DNA of 64,000 bases from Burkholderia ambifaria (lineage in GTDB: Bacteria; Pseudomonadota; Gammaproteobacteria; Burkholderiales; Burkholderiaceae). A program made the translations under genes and the position numbers. The stretch covers positions 313,680 to 377,679 of the forward strand of contig NZ_LKPJ01000001.1 of the NCBI RefSeq assembly GCF_001443045.1, in the 5' to 3' direction. Positions 1 through 9,746 of the stretch are shown piece by piece. The notes beneath the pieces were generated by a model. That model had not been told where the DNA came from. It did no database searches and saw nothing but the letters and a program-made list of their open reading frames with translations. Position 1 is the first letter of the stretch; each line of letters begins with the position of its first letter.

Positions 1-1
1 G

Positions 2-298
2 GCCTATCGTCGTCCCGGCGCCGTACGCGGCGCACTCTCCGACTACCGCGCGAACGCGGAAGACGTCAAACAGGATCTCGCCGACGCCGATGTGAAGATC
101 GCATGCCCAACCATGGCGATCTGGGGTGAGGATTTCTACGCGGTCGGCAAGATGTTCGACATGAAATCCGTCTGGGAAAGCATGGCGACACATCTTCGTG
201 CCGAGCCCATCGCGCAATGCGGCCACCTTCCGCAGGAAGAACAGCCGGAACGCGTCAACACGCTGCTGCTCGATTTCCTGAAGAGCTGGGAAGGTTGA
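2..298 (+). CDS. Alpha/beta hydrolase, C-terminal part (runs off the left edge)
   Basis: The frame is open from base 2 to the TGA at 296-298, so about 98 C-terminal residues are visible and the start lies outside the window. The segment AIWGE followed by a late GHLPQEEQPE matches the acid-loop and catalytic-histidine region of haloacetate-dehalogenase-like alpha/beta hydrolases, which end in a short FL-rich helix as here (LLDFLKSWEG). The nucleophile elbow is not visible, so dehalogenase, epoxide hydrolase and esterase remain possible. The next gene, a flavin monooxygenase, follows after 79 bp on the same strand and may be co-transcribed. Confidence 0.75.
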   Translation, partial: AYRRPGAVRGALSDYRANAEDVKQDLADADVKIACPTMAIWGEDFYAVGKMFDMKSVWESMATHLRAEPIAQCGHLPQEEQPERVNTLLLDFLKSWEG

Positions 299-377
299 AT
301 CCGCAGCGCTCCGGCATCGCGGATGCCGGAAATTGAACGCCACGACGCGCGCGATCGCTGGCCAACAGGAGCACATC

Positions 378-1520
378 ATGAATAACGTATCGAGGCCGCG
401 AGCGCTCATAATCGGCGGATCGGTGGGCGGCCTCTTCACGGCGACTGCACTGCGCGCGGCGGGATGGCGCGTCAGCGTGTTCGAACAGTCGCCAAGCGAG
501 CTCGACAGCCGCGGCGGTGGCATCGTCCTGCAACCGCCGATCGTCCGCGCGTTCGCATTCGGCGGGGTACCGGTGCCGCGCGATACCGGCGTGAATTCGA
601 TCGACCGGATCTATCTCGACGCGAGCGACCGGATCGTGCAGCACCAGCACATGCCGCAAACCCAGACTGCATGGAATGTGATCTACACCGCGCTGAAGCG
701 CGCACTGCCAGTGGACGTCGTCCACACAGGCGAGGCGTTCGAGCGGCTCGATTCCGATGGCGCTCGCGTGACCGCGCATTTCGCGAGCGGGCGAGTAGAG
801 CACGGGGATCTGCTCGTCGGCGCGGATGGCGGGCGCTCTGGCGTGCGCGCGCAACTGCTACCCGATACGCATCCCACCTATGCGGGTTATGTCGCGTGGC
901 GCGGGCTCGTCGACGAGCACGACCTGCCCGATCGGGTGCTTCGCGTGCTGCATAACCGCTTTACGTTTCAGCAGGGTGACGCACATCTGTTCCTGACCTA
1001 CCTGGTACCTGGCCGCGACGGCACCGTCGAGCCCGGCAAACGACGCGTGAACTGGGTGTGGTACCGGCGTCACTCGCACGACAAGCTGCCTGAACTGTTT
1101 CTTTCCCGGGACGGCACACAGCGAGACGGATCGCTGCCTCCCGGTGCGATGCGCGACGACAATCGATCGGAACTCGTCGACGCGGGCCGCAACCTGCTCG
1201 CGCCGACGCTCGCCGCACTCGTCGACGCGACGCACGCGCCGTTTGCACAGGCGATTCAGGATCTTGTCGTCGAGCGAATGGTGTTCGGCCGCACGGTACT
1301 GCTTGGCGACGCGGCTTGCCTCGTCCGTCCGCATACCGCCGCCGGCGTAGCAAAGGCGGCCGACAACGCGGTCGGACTCGCCGAAGCGATGCAGGCTTTC
1401 GCGCAAGGCACGGCGTTCGACGCCGCACTGTCGCGTTGGGAACTCGATCAGCAGAAGATCAACGCGTCGCTATCGACGCTCGGTATTTCACTGGGCTCAC
1501 GCATCATGGGATCCAGGTGA
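378..1520 (+). CDS. FAD-dependent monooxygenase (aromatic hydroxylase family)
   Basis: A 380-residue class A flavoprotein monooxygenase of the p-hydroxybenzoate hydroxylase fold. The N-terminus holds the Rossmann motif GGSVGG at residues 13-18, followed by the ribose-binding acidic residue in VFEQ. The second FAD motif GDAACLVRP occurs near residue 309 and is followed by an AADNA helix, as in the salicylate/6-hydroxynicotinate hydroxylase group. The start at 378 is preferred over an upstream in-frame codon at 333 because AGGAG lies just before it and the Rossmann strand begins directly after it. The family uses NAD(P)H and O2 to hydroxylate aromatic or heteroaromatic rings; the substrate is unknown. 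Confidence 0.85.
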   Translation: MNNVSRPRALIIGGSVGGLFTATALRAAGWRVSVFEQSPSELDSRGGGIVLQPPIVRAFAFGGVPVPRDTGVNSIDRIYLDASDRIVQHQHMPQTQTAWNVIYTALKRALPVDVVHTGEAFERLDSDGARVTAHFASGRVEHGDLLVGADGGRSGVRAQLLPDTHPTYAGYVAWRGLVDEHDLPDRVLRVLHNRFTFQQGDAHLFLTYLVPGRDGTVEPGKRRVNWVWYRRHSHDKLPELFLSRDGTQRDGSLPPGAMRDDNRSELVDAGRNLLAPTLAALVDATHAPFAQAIQDLVVERMVFGRTVLLGDAACLVRPHTAAGVAKAADNAVGLAEAMQAFAQGTAFDAALSRWELDQQKINASLSTLGISLGSRIMGSR

Positions 1521-1669
1521 CCGCATTGGCAATGCCTTGCACACGCCCAGCCTCGCGCCATCATGCGTTTCAGATAGCTCCGCGTCAGTCGGACGCCCGA
1601 CATCACATCGACGAGGAGCAAGCCCGCTGGCAATCGCGCGCGATTGACGGGAACCGAAGACGTTGCGGT

Positions 1670-2971
1670 TCAATGTCGCGAAGCCGCCACTCGCTCCGGC
1701 GTAACCTGTCCTGACTTTCCGCCAAATTGCGCAATTGCGTAATTTGCAACCGCGGCAATCTCGACGTCGCTGTATGCAGCGCCGAATGCCGGCATTGCAG
1801 TTGCAGGAACGTCACCACGGCTATGTGATCCATCAAGCAGCAAACGAACGAGGTTGTCGCCTGCCGGGTCGCTGAGCATGTGGGCGCCAACAAGGCTCGC
1901 GCGCTCGGATTGCTGTCCGATTCCATCGTATCCGTGACAGCTGGCGCACGCTGCTTCGAATACACGTTTGCCAATGCCATCACCGCCCGGCCCTGGCGTC
2001 CAACGCGCTGACTGCGACAGCGATGATGACGTTACCGAAACGGCCGCGGCAGCATCGGCATGCCGAGACGGTACGGTGCGCAGATATGTCACGATATCCT
2101 CAATATCACGCCGCGGCAGATGGCCAAGACTCAATTCGACCGCCTCTCGCATACTGCCGGACGCGGCGCCGTGACCCGCGGCATGCCCGTTCGCCAGGTA
2201 ATCGACGAGATCCGAATTGCTCCATCTACCGATTCCGGTTTCCGGGTCCGGCGTGATGTTCCAGGCTTTCCAACCATCGACGACACCACCCGACAACATC
2301 TCCGTGGTCTTCGACGCGAACAGAAAATTCCGTGGCGTGTGGCATTCACCGCAATGGGCGAGACCATTGACGAGATAGTTGCCGCGATTCCACGAAGCGC
2401 TGCGTGCAGGATCGGGAGCGAACGTCTTGCCGTCGAAAAAAAGCAGCTTCCAGCCACGCATCAATCGACGTTGGTCGAACGGAAATGCAAGATCGTTCGA
2501 GGGTGTCGATGCATGAATCGGTTCGACTGTTGCGAGAAACGCCCGGATCGCCAACACGTCATCGTTGGACAGCTCCGCATATGACGTATACGGGAACGCT
2601 GGATAGAGGTCTTCGCCATGCCGCCCCACCCCTTCGCGCAATGCCCGCACGAATTCGTCGTTGCTCCACGCGCCAATACCGTTATCCCGATCAGGCGTGA
2701 TATTGGGTGCAAAGATCGTACCGAATGGAAGCTTGAAACCGACACCGCCCGCGAACGGCCGACCGCCCGGCACTGTATGACACGCAGCGCAGTCTGCGGC
2801 GGTGACAAGGTAACGACCGCGCGCAATCAACGCATCGCCCTGCGGCAGAGCCCCGCTCGACGCGACCACCTTTTCCAGTCGGTGCGGCCAGAAGAATACC
2901 GACACCGCTCCAATCAGCAACGCACCACCCACCGCAATTGCGGCTATCCATTTTTTTGCACGGAGCATCAT
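1670..2971 (-). CDS. Triheme c-type cytochrome, electron acceptor subunit of a periplasmic dehydrogenase
   Basis: 433 residues with an N-terminal membrane/signal segment and three CxxCH heme sites: CAACH at 61-65, CGECH at 207-211 and CASCH at 342-346. This is the layout of the alcohol-dehydrogenase-type cytochrome c subunit. The start codon overlaps the stop of the molybdopterin subunit in an ATGA, so translation is coupled. In this family the cytochrome takes electrons from the dehydrogenase and passes them to ubiquinone or terminal oxidases. A second protein of the same kind occurs at 20771-22159 next to a flavin dehydrogenase. Confidence 0.92.
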   Translation of the reverse strand: MMLRAKKWIAAIAVGGALLIGAVSVFFWPHRLEKVVASSGALPQGDALIARGRYLVTAADCAACHTVPGGRPFAGGVGFKLPFGTIFAPNITPDRDNGIGAWSNDEFVRALREGVGRHGEDLYPAFPYTSYAELSNDDVLAIRAFLATVEPIHASTPSNDLAFPFDQRRLMRGWKLLFFDGKTFAPDPARSASWNRGNYLVNGLAHCGECHTPRNFLFASKTTEMLSGGVVDGWKAWNITPDPETGIGRWSNSDLVDYLANGHAAGHGAASGSMREAVELSLGHLPRRDIEDIVTYLRTVPSRHADAAAAVSVTSSSLSQSARWTPGPGGDGIGKRVFEAACASCHGYDGIGQQSERASLVGAHMLSDPAGDNLVRLLLDGSHSRGDVPATAMPAFGAAYSDVEIAAVANYAIAQFGGKSGQVTPERVAASRH

Positions 2972-5226
2972 GCGCCCCTCCCGCCAAACGTCGATATCAA
3001 AGGCGGACGGTGGCCTTGCCCCTTGACAGCCAATGCCTGCCTGTCGATCGGCAGATCACGCAGGCGCACTCCGGTTGCTGCGAAAATGGCGTTGGCAAGT
3101 GCGGGTGCCGCCGAGACCGTGCCGACTTCGCCGAGCCCGCCCGGCGACGCTTCGCTGGACATGACAATTACCTCGAACGGCGGCACTTCGTTGATGCGGA
3201 TCTGTCGATAATCGTGGAAGTTGCTCTGCTGCACAACGCCCTTCTCTATTGTGATCGCGTTATAAAGTGCAGCTGAGAGCCCGAACAAGACGCCCCCCTG
3301 GATCTGCGCCACGACGCTGTCAGGATTGACGGCAATCCCGCAGTCGATCGCCGCCGTAGCGCGGCGCAACCGGATTTCACCCTGCTGATCCACTTCAATT
3401 TCGAGAATGAGCGCGGCGTGCGAGCCGAAGCTGTCATGCAGCGAGACACCGCGGCCACAACGCGGCGGCAACGACTTCCCCCAACCGGCAGCCTGTGCGG
3501 CACGATCGAGCACGGCCAGCGAGCGAGGGTTTTGACGCAGGAGAGCCCGGCGGTATTCGACCGGATCGCGTTTTGCTGTGTGCGCAAGCTCGTCGATAAA
3601 AGATTCGACGACGAATACGTTATGGGTCTCGCCTACCCCCCGCCACCAGTTCAGCGCTACCGGTCCATCCTGCCGCACCCAATCCGAACGCATTGCGGGA
3701 ATTTCATAGGGCAGGTCTGCTGCGCCGGCCACTGCGTCGTGATCGAGCTGCCCCTCCGGCCAGGGTTTGCGATCGTAGTATGTGCGTACGGTCGAGCATC
3801 TCGTACGGTGCATCCATGCCACTGGCGAACCGTCGGCCCCAAGCGCCGCCGCGACAGTATCGTGATACGCGGGACGAAAGCGATCGTGCTGGATGTCCTG
3901 CTCCCGCGTCCAGATCATTTTCAGCGGGTAGTTCACCTGGCACGCGAACCGCACGGCTTGTTCGATCGTGTCGACCGCCAGCCGGCGTCCAAAGCCTCCA
4001 CCGATCAGGTGGTTGCGCACTATCACTTGGTCAGGCGAAAGGCCGGTAAGCCGGGCAGCAACGATGCGCGCGATCTGAGGCACCTGTGTGCCGACCCAGA
4101 TGTCGCATCCATCAGGCCGCACATGGACCGTCGTGTTGATCGGCTCGAGCGCCGCGTGCGCCAGGTAGGGCAACGTATAAACGGCGTCGATTCGACGATC
4201 GCCGACGTCGCTCAGCCTGCGCTCCGGGTCACCTGTCTGCTTGCCGAGAATGGGTGTACCTCGCGCGTCGCGAAGCCGGCCGGCCAGTTCATCGGACGTC
4301 AACGTGGCGTTGGGGCCCGCGTCCCATTCGACCTGCAATTGACTCAACGCGCGACGCGCGAACCAGTAATTTTCACCCACCACGGCGACGGCATCGTCAA
4401 TGCGCAGCACGTCGATCACGCCAGGCATGGCGCGCGCGGCCCGGTCGTCGACACGACGGACCTTGCCGCCAATGGTCGGACACATCGCGAGAGCCGCCAC
4501 GCGCATGTCCTTGACGTTCACGTCGATGCCGAACGTCGCGGTTCCGTTGATCTTGGCTGGCGTATCCACACGCTGGATCGGCTTGCCGATCAGCCGGAAA
4601 TGCGAAGATGGCTTTAGCGTGACGTGTGCCGGCATCGGCTGTCGACGAGCAGCCGACGCAACGGCACCGAAAGACAGCGTACGCCCCGTCCGATCGTGTG
4701 TGATGATCGCCCGCGCCACCGAACATTCGGTCACAGGAACATGCCACCGCTCGGCGGCGGCACTGACGAGCATCATTCGCGCCGCGGCGCCGGCATTCCG
4801 TAGCGGCGTGAAATAGGCACGGACGGACGTCGAGCCGCCCGTGGCCTGCGCCTTCAGGATCGACTGCGTATAGGCTTGAGTATCGGGGGGTGCCATCGCG
4901 ACCTCTACCTGGTCGAGCCCAACCTCCAGCTCCTCGGCCAGCATCATCGCTTCGCCGGTAGCAATACCCTGCCCCATTTCGACACTCGGCACCACGAGTA
5001 CGATACGCCCGTCCGCACCTATGCGAATAAAGCCGCTCGGGACGAAGCCGTCGAAGCCCGTGCCTGCCGCATCCAAAGCGCCGATCGCGGCAAGATCAGG
5101 CTCTTTCATAAACGCGCGCGCGGGCTTTGCGAGTGCAAATCCGACCAGCAACGCGCCGGTGGTCAGGAAGCGACGACGCGCGGTATCCGCCAGCGTCGTC
5201 TCATCGACGGGTCCGTACGTTTTCAT
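2968..5226 (-). CDS. Molybdopterin-binding aldehyde/isoquinoline-type dehydrogenase, large subunit (Tat exported)
   Basis: 752 residues of the xanthine dehydrogenase family, IorB-like branch. A twin-arginine signal (RRRFL at 17-21, hydrophobic core, ARAF cleavage region) indicates export of the folded cofactor-loaded enzyme. Conserved molybdenum-pocket elements are visible: [15 protein letters not shown], and near the C-terminus GGLGEVGT, whose glutamate is the usual catalytic base. The start at 5226 is chosen because it overlaps the 2Fe-2S gene stop as ATGA and begins just before the Tat signal; the open frame runs further upstream but overlaps the neighbour deeply. The substrate could be an aldehyde or N-heterocycle. 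No Moco chaperone (XdhC-like) gene is adjacent. Confidence 0.9.
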   Translation of the reverse strand: MKTYGPVDETTLADTARRRFLTTGALLVGFALAKPARAFMKEPDLAAIGALDAAGTGFDGFVPSGFIRIGADGRIVLVVPSVEMGQGIATGEAMMLAEELEVGLDQVEVAMAPPDTQAYTQSILKAQATGGSTSVRAYFTPLRNAGAAARMMLVSAAAERWHVPVTECSVARAIITHDRTGRTLSFGAVASAARRQPMPAHVTLKPSSHFRLIGKPIQRVDTPAKINGTATFGIDVNVKDMRVAALAMCPTIGGKVRRVDDRAARAMPGVIDVLRIDDAVAVVGENYWFARRALSQLQVEWDAGPNATLTSDELAGRLRDARGTPILGKQTGDPERRLSDVGDRRIDAVYTLPYLAHAALEPINTTVHVRPDGCDIWVGTQVPQIARIVAARLTGLSPDQVIVRNHLIGGGFGRRLAVDTIEQAVRFACQVNYPLKMIWTREQDIQHDRFRPAYHDTVAAALGADGSPVAWMHRTRCSTVRTYYDRKPWPEGQLDHDAVAGAADLPYEIPAMRSDWVRQDGPVALNWWRGVGETHNVFVVESFIDELAHTAKRDPVEYRRALLRQNPRSLAVLDRAAQAAGWGKSLPPRCGRGVSLHDSFGSHAALILEIEVDQQGEIRLRRATAAIDCGIAVNPDSVVAQIQGGVLFGLSAALYNAITIEKGVVQQSNFHDYRQIRINEVPPFEVIVMSSEASPGGLGEVGTVSAAPALANAIFAATGVRLRDLPIDRQALAVKGQGHRPPLISTFGGRGA

Positions 5227-5717
5227 GTAGCGGCCTTGATTGCCGCGCGAATGCGCGGGTACGTACAGCACCGACACAAATTTCCAGCCATTGCTGCATC
5301 GATGGCTGCATCGTCGGGATGTGGATTGCGTGCCAGGAGAGCCGCCGCCGACATGATTTGCCCGGACTGGCAGTAACCGCACTGCACCACCTCGAGCTTG
5401 AGCCAAGCGGACTGCACCTGCTTGCCAACATCGGTGTTGCCGATCGCTTCAATCGTCGTGATGGGCCCGTTGACCGCCGACACTGGAAGAAGGCACGAAC
5501 GCACCGGATTGCCATCCAGATGCACCGTACAGGCCCCGCACTGCCCAATGCCGCAGCCAAATTTCGTGCCGCACAACCCTACGACCTCGCGCAATACCCA
5601 CAGAAGCGGCATATCGGGGGGGACGCGAAGTTCTGTCCGCTGTCCGTTTATCACGAGCGACGTAGCCGGCCATGGCGAACTTGTCGTCGTGCTCGGTATC
5701 GACACTGTCCTTCCCAT
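5223..5717 (-). CDS. 2Fe-2S subunit of periplasmic molybdenum hydroxylase
   Basis: 164 residues, IorA/CoxS type. The plant-ferredoxin cluster ([15 protein letters not shown] plus RSC) is followed by the second all-helical cluster ([10 protein letters not shown] and CRCCTYPRI). It passes electrons from the molybdenum subunit encoded immediately downstream, with which it overlaps by four bases, to the cytochrome. The ATG at 5717 is chosen for its AAGGA about nine bases upstream; an in-frame TTG two codons earlier is less likely. The usual CRCGTY is CRCCTY here, which adds a cysteine beside the second cluster. It has no signal peptide, so it is probably carried out with the Tat-exported large subunit. 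Confidence 0.92.
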   Translation of the reverse strand: MGRTVSIPSTTTSSPWPATSLVINGQRTELRVPPDMPLLWVLREVVGLCGTKFGCGIGQCGACTVHLDGNPVRSCLLPVSAVNGPITTIEAIGNTDVGKQVQSAWLKLEVVQCGYCQSGQIMSAAALLARNPHPDDAAIDAAMAGNLCRCCTYPRIRAAIKAAT

Positions 5718-6011
5718 CGACAATTTTCCTTGCTCAGCTGATCCAATCCATCATGTGCCGGTTCCATTCACAACTTCAAACCGCGCGTTTTCAGGATCGA
5801 GGTAGATATGGACGGGATACGAAATTCAATGTGGAATCCCCTGAATTCGCCTGAAACAATCCTTAATCAAAAACCGGAATGCTCAATGCACCGCACACTC
5901 GGCTTGCGGCCAATCCATCCGACCATGCGTTCTGGATCGGTTATCGATCCGGGTGTCTCATCAAATCGGTGAGATTCTGCAATCTCACCGGGATCAGTCA
6001 TTGGGCAATAC

Positions 6012-6392
6012 TCAACTACCGCCTTCGGAAAGCGTCAGCCGGTTATTGACCGATGTCACCCCAGGGACAGCGCTCGTACGTTTTTCCGCGAGCGCGATTT
6101 GCGGCTCATCGGCTACCTCGCCGGTCAACGTCACGGCGCCGCCTTTGGCAAATACCACGATGCGCGCCTGATCCAGGGCGTGGTCCTTTGCAATACTCTT
6201 CCGCACACGCTTTGCAAGAGCACGATCGGTCGCTCGCGCTTGCTTGCGCGCGGCGGAAACGACAGGATCACCATGCTTTCTGGCAACTGCCGATGAGTTC
6301 GGTTTTGCGGGAGAATATGCCTCCGATGCGAGCGCAACGGACGGAGCCCCGATAATGATGGCAGCAAAAAATGATAGAAGTCTTGACTTCAT
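6012..6392 (-). CDS. BON-domain periplasmic protein
   Basis: 126 residues with a clear Sec signal peptide (SFFAAIIIGAPSVALASEA) and a C-terminal BON domain (roughly residues 60-120: LAKRVRKSIAK, VVFAKGGAVTLTGEV, VPGVTSVNNRL). BON domains are thought to bind phospholipid or anchor envelope proteins, as in OsmY. A strong GAGGGGG Shine-Dalgarno precedes the start. A related protein is encoded at 38737-39111. It is oriented away from the molybdenum hydroxylase promoter and probably transcribed on its own. Confidence 0.85.
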   Translation of the reverse strand: MKSRLLSFFAAIIIGAPSVALASEAYSPAKPNSSAVARKHGDPVVSAARKQARATDRALAKRVRKSIAKDHALDQARIVVFAKGGAVTLTGEVADEPQIALAEKRTSAVPGVTSVNNRLTLSEGGS

Positions 6393-7059
6393 ATGGCCCC
6401 CTCAAATATACGGTGAACTTCACAAGGAAAGCTGAGTGATGCGCATTGATCGTATCGTGCTCAATATCACCCGTCCTTAAGAGCGGGCCTGAAATAGTAT
6501 TAATTTTTAGGATCTAATCGTCACGGCATGACCTCCTGGTCTTGACGACAACGTCATGCCGGCATTTTCCACTTCCAGGTGGGACAGTTTTGTGGTCTAG
6601 GGTCGGCTGGCCATTGCCCCGCCCGTCCGAGCCGCTCGCATGCGTGTAGCCCCACCATCGAGTGCAGGTCAGTGCGCTTGCCGAGCAGGCCGCTCGTGCC
6701 ACCACCCACCTGCCGGTAACGCGTAGCCGAATCACTCGATGCACGCAAGTCAATGTATGCGGTCTCTGCCGTCAGCCGCTAGCACCGCGAGTCCCCGGCG
6801 TCAACGATCAACGCCACAGTTCTGTTTCCACGCTTGCTCCGTACCGATATTGCAATCAATGGCTCGCATTGCGCCTATACGATCGCTTCCTGCTACCGCT
6901 GCTCGGAAGCGGTTCCGGCTTCGGAGTTGACCGATGCGCTCGAGCAGATTCGCGAGCTGCTGCAGATGCTCGGCGAGAGGTTCCGACGTAAGCCCAATCT
7001 GCTTTCGCCGGGATGTAAGGCAGCGCTACAATTCGAGAATCCAATTTGGTCGCTTTATC
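6393..7059. other. Intergenic stretch without a recognisable gene
   Basis: About 670 bp separate the divergent BON and LysR genes. Short open frames exist on both strands but none has a signal peptide, conserved motif or convincing ribosome site. The right part presumably holds the LysR promoter. It may contain old insertion debris, but I see no terminal repeats or transposase motif. Confidence 0.5.
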
Positions 7060-8001
7060 ATGAAGCCGCTGGCAGTCCCCTCACTTGCCAATATCGCGTC
7101 ACGCCTTCGCCTGAAGCAACTTAAGCTGCTGATCGCGCTGGAAAACCACGGCTCGCTGCACAAGGCGTCGGAAGAGATGGCAATCTCGCAGCCCGGCGCC
7201 ACCAAGGTGCTGCGCGAGATCGAGGACATCCTCGGCATGCCGCTGTTCGAGCGGCAACCGAAAGGCCTCGTCGCAAACGACCTCGGCCGCTGCGTCACGC
7301 GCTACGCGCGCCTCATCTACAGCGACCTCGAACATCTGCATACCGAAGTCCTCGCGCTCACGCAAGGCCACGGCGGCCATCTTGCGGTCGGTGTGATCAT
7401 GGGTGCAGTGCCGTTGCTCACGCGTGCGCTGACCGACCTGCGCCGCCGCCAGCCGCACCTGTCGGTCGAGATCGTCGAAGGCACCAGCGCGAGCCTGCTC
7501 ACGCTGATCGACGATGGCCGCATCGATCTTGCGATCTGCCGCAACGGCGGCAGCCGGCGCCCGGAGGCGTACGACTACGTGCCGCTGAACGCCGAGCCGC
7601 TGGCGGTCGTGACGGCACGCACGCACGCGTTGGCCGGGCGCTCGGCACTGACGCTGCGCGACCTCACCGAGGCTGAATGGGTCGCGTATCCTGTCAACAC
7701 GCCGATGCGACTCGCGCTCGAACGCGCGCTGGCCGATGCGGGTATCGACGTGCCGCGCTATCCGATCGAAACGGCGTCGACGTTCGCGACGCTCACGCTG
7801 CTGCAGGCGAACCCGGAACTGGTGGCCGTGATCCCGCGTGAGGTCGCCGAGTTCGGCGAGCGGTTTGGCCTCGTTGCCTGCCTGCCCGTCGCGATTCCGG
7901 CGCTCGACGAGCCGTACGGCGTCGTCGCACGTACCTTCGCGCACCTGTCGCCAGGTGCGCGCCTGCTCGTCGAAACGCTACAGGGTTCCCCGCTTACTTG
8001 A
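7060..8001 (+). CDS. LysR-family transcriptional regulator
   Basis: 313 residues with the N-terminal winged helix (LKQLKLLIALENHGSL, SQPGATKVLREIE, PLFERQPKG) and a substrate-binding domain beginning GVIMGAVPLLTRAL. It is closely similar in layout to the regulator at 15259-16206 (GVIMGAVP, NTPMRLALERA versus NMPMRLLLERE, FATLTLLQ versus FATLALLQ); the two flank the intervening cluster. The start at 7060 is taken because the HTH begins about 20 residues later and the upstream frame is low-complexity. It converges on the NIPSNAP gene with an 8-bp overlap of the 3' ends. Confidence 0.93.
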   Translation: MKPLAVPSLANIASRLRLKQLKLLIALENHGSLHKASEEMAISQPGATKVLREIEDILGMPLFERQPKGLVANDLGRCVTRYARLIYSDLEHLHTEVLALTQGHGGHLAVGVIMGAVPLLTRALTDLRRRQPHLSVEIVEGTSASLLTLIDDGRIDLAICRNGGSRRPEAYDYVPLNAEPLAVVTARTHALAGRSALTLRDLTEAEWVAYPVNTPMRLALERALADAGIDVPRYPIETASTFATLTLLQANPELVAVIPREVAEFGERFGLVACLPVAIPALDEPYGVVARTFAHLSPGARLLVETLQGSPLT

Positions 8002-8308
8002 TCGGCGAGAACGCGGCCGGACGCAGCAACTTCGATTCCATCTTCTCGAGCATCGGGAATGCCTTCGGCACGAATTTCTCGAGCCAGTCCGGATCCTCGT
8101 ACAGCGCGGTGCGGCGCTTGATGCGATCGTCCAGGCTTTCGTACGCCCAGATATGGACGACCTGGTTCAGTTCGCCGATTTCCGTGTACCACCAGCCGAC
8201 AAGCGTCGCATAGCGGGAGATCACCGGCAGGCCTTCCTTCTCGAAGTGCCGCAGGTATTCGTTCATCTTGCCGATCTGGACCGTGTAGGTCCGCATTTCG
8301 TAATACAT
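7994..8308 (-). CDS. NIPSNAP family protein
   Basis: 104 residues beginning MYYEMRTYTV and containing YLRHFEKEGLPV, GWWYTEIGELNQVVHIWAY and a C-terminal LRPAAFSP, the signature of bacterial single-domain NIPSNAP (ferredoxin-like dimeric alpha/beta barrel). Such proteins often sit in catabolic operons with no assigned reaction. It lies 47 bp downstream of the iron alcohol dehydrogenase gene on the same strand, so the two probably form an operon. Confidence 0.88.
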   Translation of the reverse strand: MYYEMRTYTVQIGKMNEYLRHFEKEGLPVISRYATLVGWWYTEIGELNQVVHIWAYESLDDRIKRRTALYEDPDWLEKFVPKAFPMLEKMESKLLRPAAFSPIK

Positions 8309-8355
8309 GACTGCTCCTGGTTGAATCGAATCGGGTAATCGGTACTTGCGCGCGA

Positions 8356-9519
8356 TCAAAGTTCGCCGGCGTACGCGGCGCGGATGATGCCTTCGACGTC
8401 GCGCGCAGTGGTCAGGCGCGGGTTGACGAGCACGTTGCCGCTGCGCATCGAGTCGGTCACCATCTGCGGCAGGTGTGCGAGGTCGACGCCGAGTTCGCGG
8501 ATGTTCGACGGAATCTCGAGCGCGCGATTGAGTTCGACGATCTGCTCGACCAGCGCACGCGCGGCCGTTTCCGCATCGCCGTGGGTCACGTCGCCGCCGA
8601 GTGCCTGGGCGATATCGCGGTACAGCTCCGGGCATGCGGGCCGGTTGAAGTCGATCACGTACGGCAGCAGCGCCGCGTTCGCGATGCCGTGCGCGATGTT
8701 GAACACGCCGCCCATCGTGTGCGAGATCGCATGCACGTTGCCGAGCTTCGACTGCGAAAACGCGACGCCGGCCAGGAACGAGCCGAGCAGCATGTCCTCG
8801 CGTGCCGCAAGATCGGAGCCGACGTAGAACGCGTTGCACAGGCTGCGCCCGATCAGGCGGATCGCGCCCAGCGCGAGCGACTGGCTCACCGGGTTCGCCT
8901 GCTTCGACACGTACGACTCGATCGCATGCGTGAGCGCATCCATGCCGGTGGCCGCGGTGATCGCGGCCGGCAGCTTCAGCGTGAGTTCCGCATCGAGGAT
9001 CGCGAGCTTCGGGAACAGCTTGTGGCTGACGATCACGGTCTTGAACAGCGTTTCCTTGTTCGTGAACACCGTCGATGCCGTGCATTCGCTGCCGGTGCCC
9101 GACGTGGTCGGAATCGCGAAGATCGGCAGCGGTTCGTCCGGAATCTTGTTGTAGCCCTCGTAATCGAGAATCGTGCCGCCGTTGGTGGCCATCGCGGCCA
9201 CGCCCTTCGCGGTATCGATGCTGCTGCCGCCGCCGACGCCGATCACGGCGGTGCAGCGGTGTTCCTTCAGGAACGTCAGCGCACTGTCGAGCACAGCCGT
9301 GCTCGGGTTCGCCTCGACGCCCGAAAAGATCTCGTATGCAACGTCCGCGTCGCGCAGCGATGCGAAAAACCCTTCGAGCACGCCGCTCTTGATCAGGCCT
9401 TCGTCGGTCACGACCAGCAGCTTGCCGCTGAACAGCGGCTTCAGCAGTTCGCCGGCCTGGCGCGCGAGGCCGTTGCCGAATTTCAGCGTGGTGGGAAAGA
9501 AATATTGGAATGGGTTCAT
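8356..9519 (-). CDS. Iron-containing alcohol dehydrogenase
   Basis: 387 residues of the type III, metal-dependent ADH family. The NAD-binding GVGGGSSIDTAKG and the metal-binding histidine motifs (MDALTHAIESY, HAISHTMGGVFNIAHG) are intact. The start at 9519 (MNPFQYFFPT) is preferred over an ORF start 12 codons earlier because the family begins with the F-P-T strand. It oxidises or reduces a small alcohol/aldehyde pair; maleylacetate-reductase activity occurs in relatives but cannot be read from sequence. It is transcribed divergently from the MFS transporter with 227 bp between them. Confidence 0.92.
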   Translation of the reverse strand: MNPFQYFFPTTLKFGNGLARQAGELLKPLFSGKLLVVTDEGLIKSGVLEGFFASLRDADVAYEIFSGVEANPSTAVLDSALTFLKEHRCTAVIGVGGGSSIDTAKGVAAMATNGGTILDYEGYNKIPDEPLPIFAIPTTSGTGSECTASTVFTNKETLFKTVIVSHKLFPKLAILDAELTLKLPAAITAATGMDALTHAIESYVSKQANPVSQSLALGAIRLIGRSLCNAFYVGSDLAAREDMLLGSFLAGVAFSQSKLGNVHAISHTMGGVFNIAHGIANAALLPYVIDFNRPACPELYRDIAQALGGDVTHGDAETAARALVEQIVELNRALEIPSNIRELGVDLAHLPQMVTDSMRSGNVLVNPRLTTARDVEGIIRAAYAGEL

Positions 9520-9725
9520 GATGCTTTCTCCGTGTGAAGTCTCCGCACCAAACACTACAAGCGGCCGATCGCCGCCGGTAATGAAAAAACCGGATCGCCC
9601 GATAACGCCCGCTTATTCCCCGCGCACGCCGCGCCGTTTGGTTATCACGCGATCACGAAGCGTCATTAGGCAAGACGCGGCCGTACCCCTACAGTCGCTG
9701 CACGGGACGATGCCATCGCCCCGCA

Positions 9726-9742
9726 ACCATAACGACGGAGAC
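9726..9742 (+). promoter_or_regulatory. Shared leader/ribosome-binding element before the MFS gene
   Basis: The 17 bases ACCATAACGACGGAGAC end four bases before the MFS start codon. The same 17 bases with one change end four bases before the cyclase start at 13207. It contains the GGAG Shine-Dalgarno. The match suggests a duplicated or co-evolved translation leader in two genes of one cluster. Confidence 0.6.
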
Positions 9743-9746
9743 ACGC

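Noticed and set aside
6393..7059. Possible insertion-sequence remnant in the gap
   Set aside because: No terminal inverted repeats, target duplication or transposase motif could be seen.
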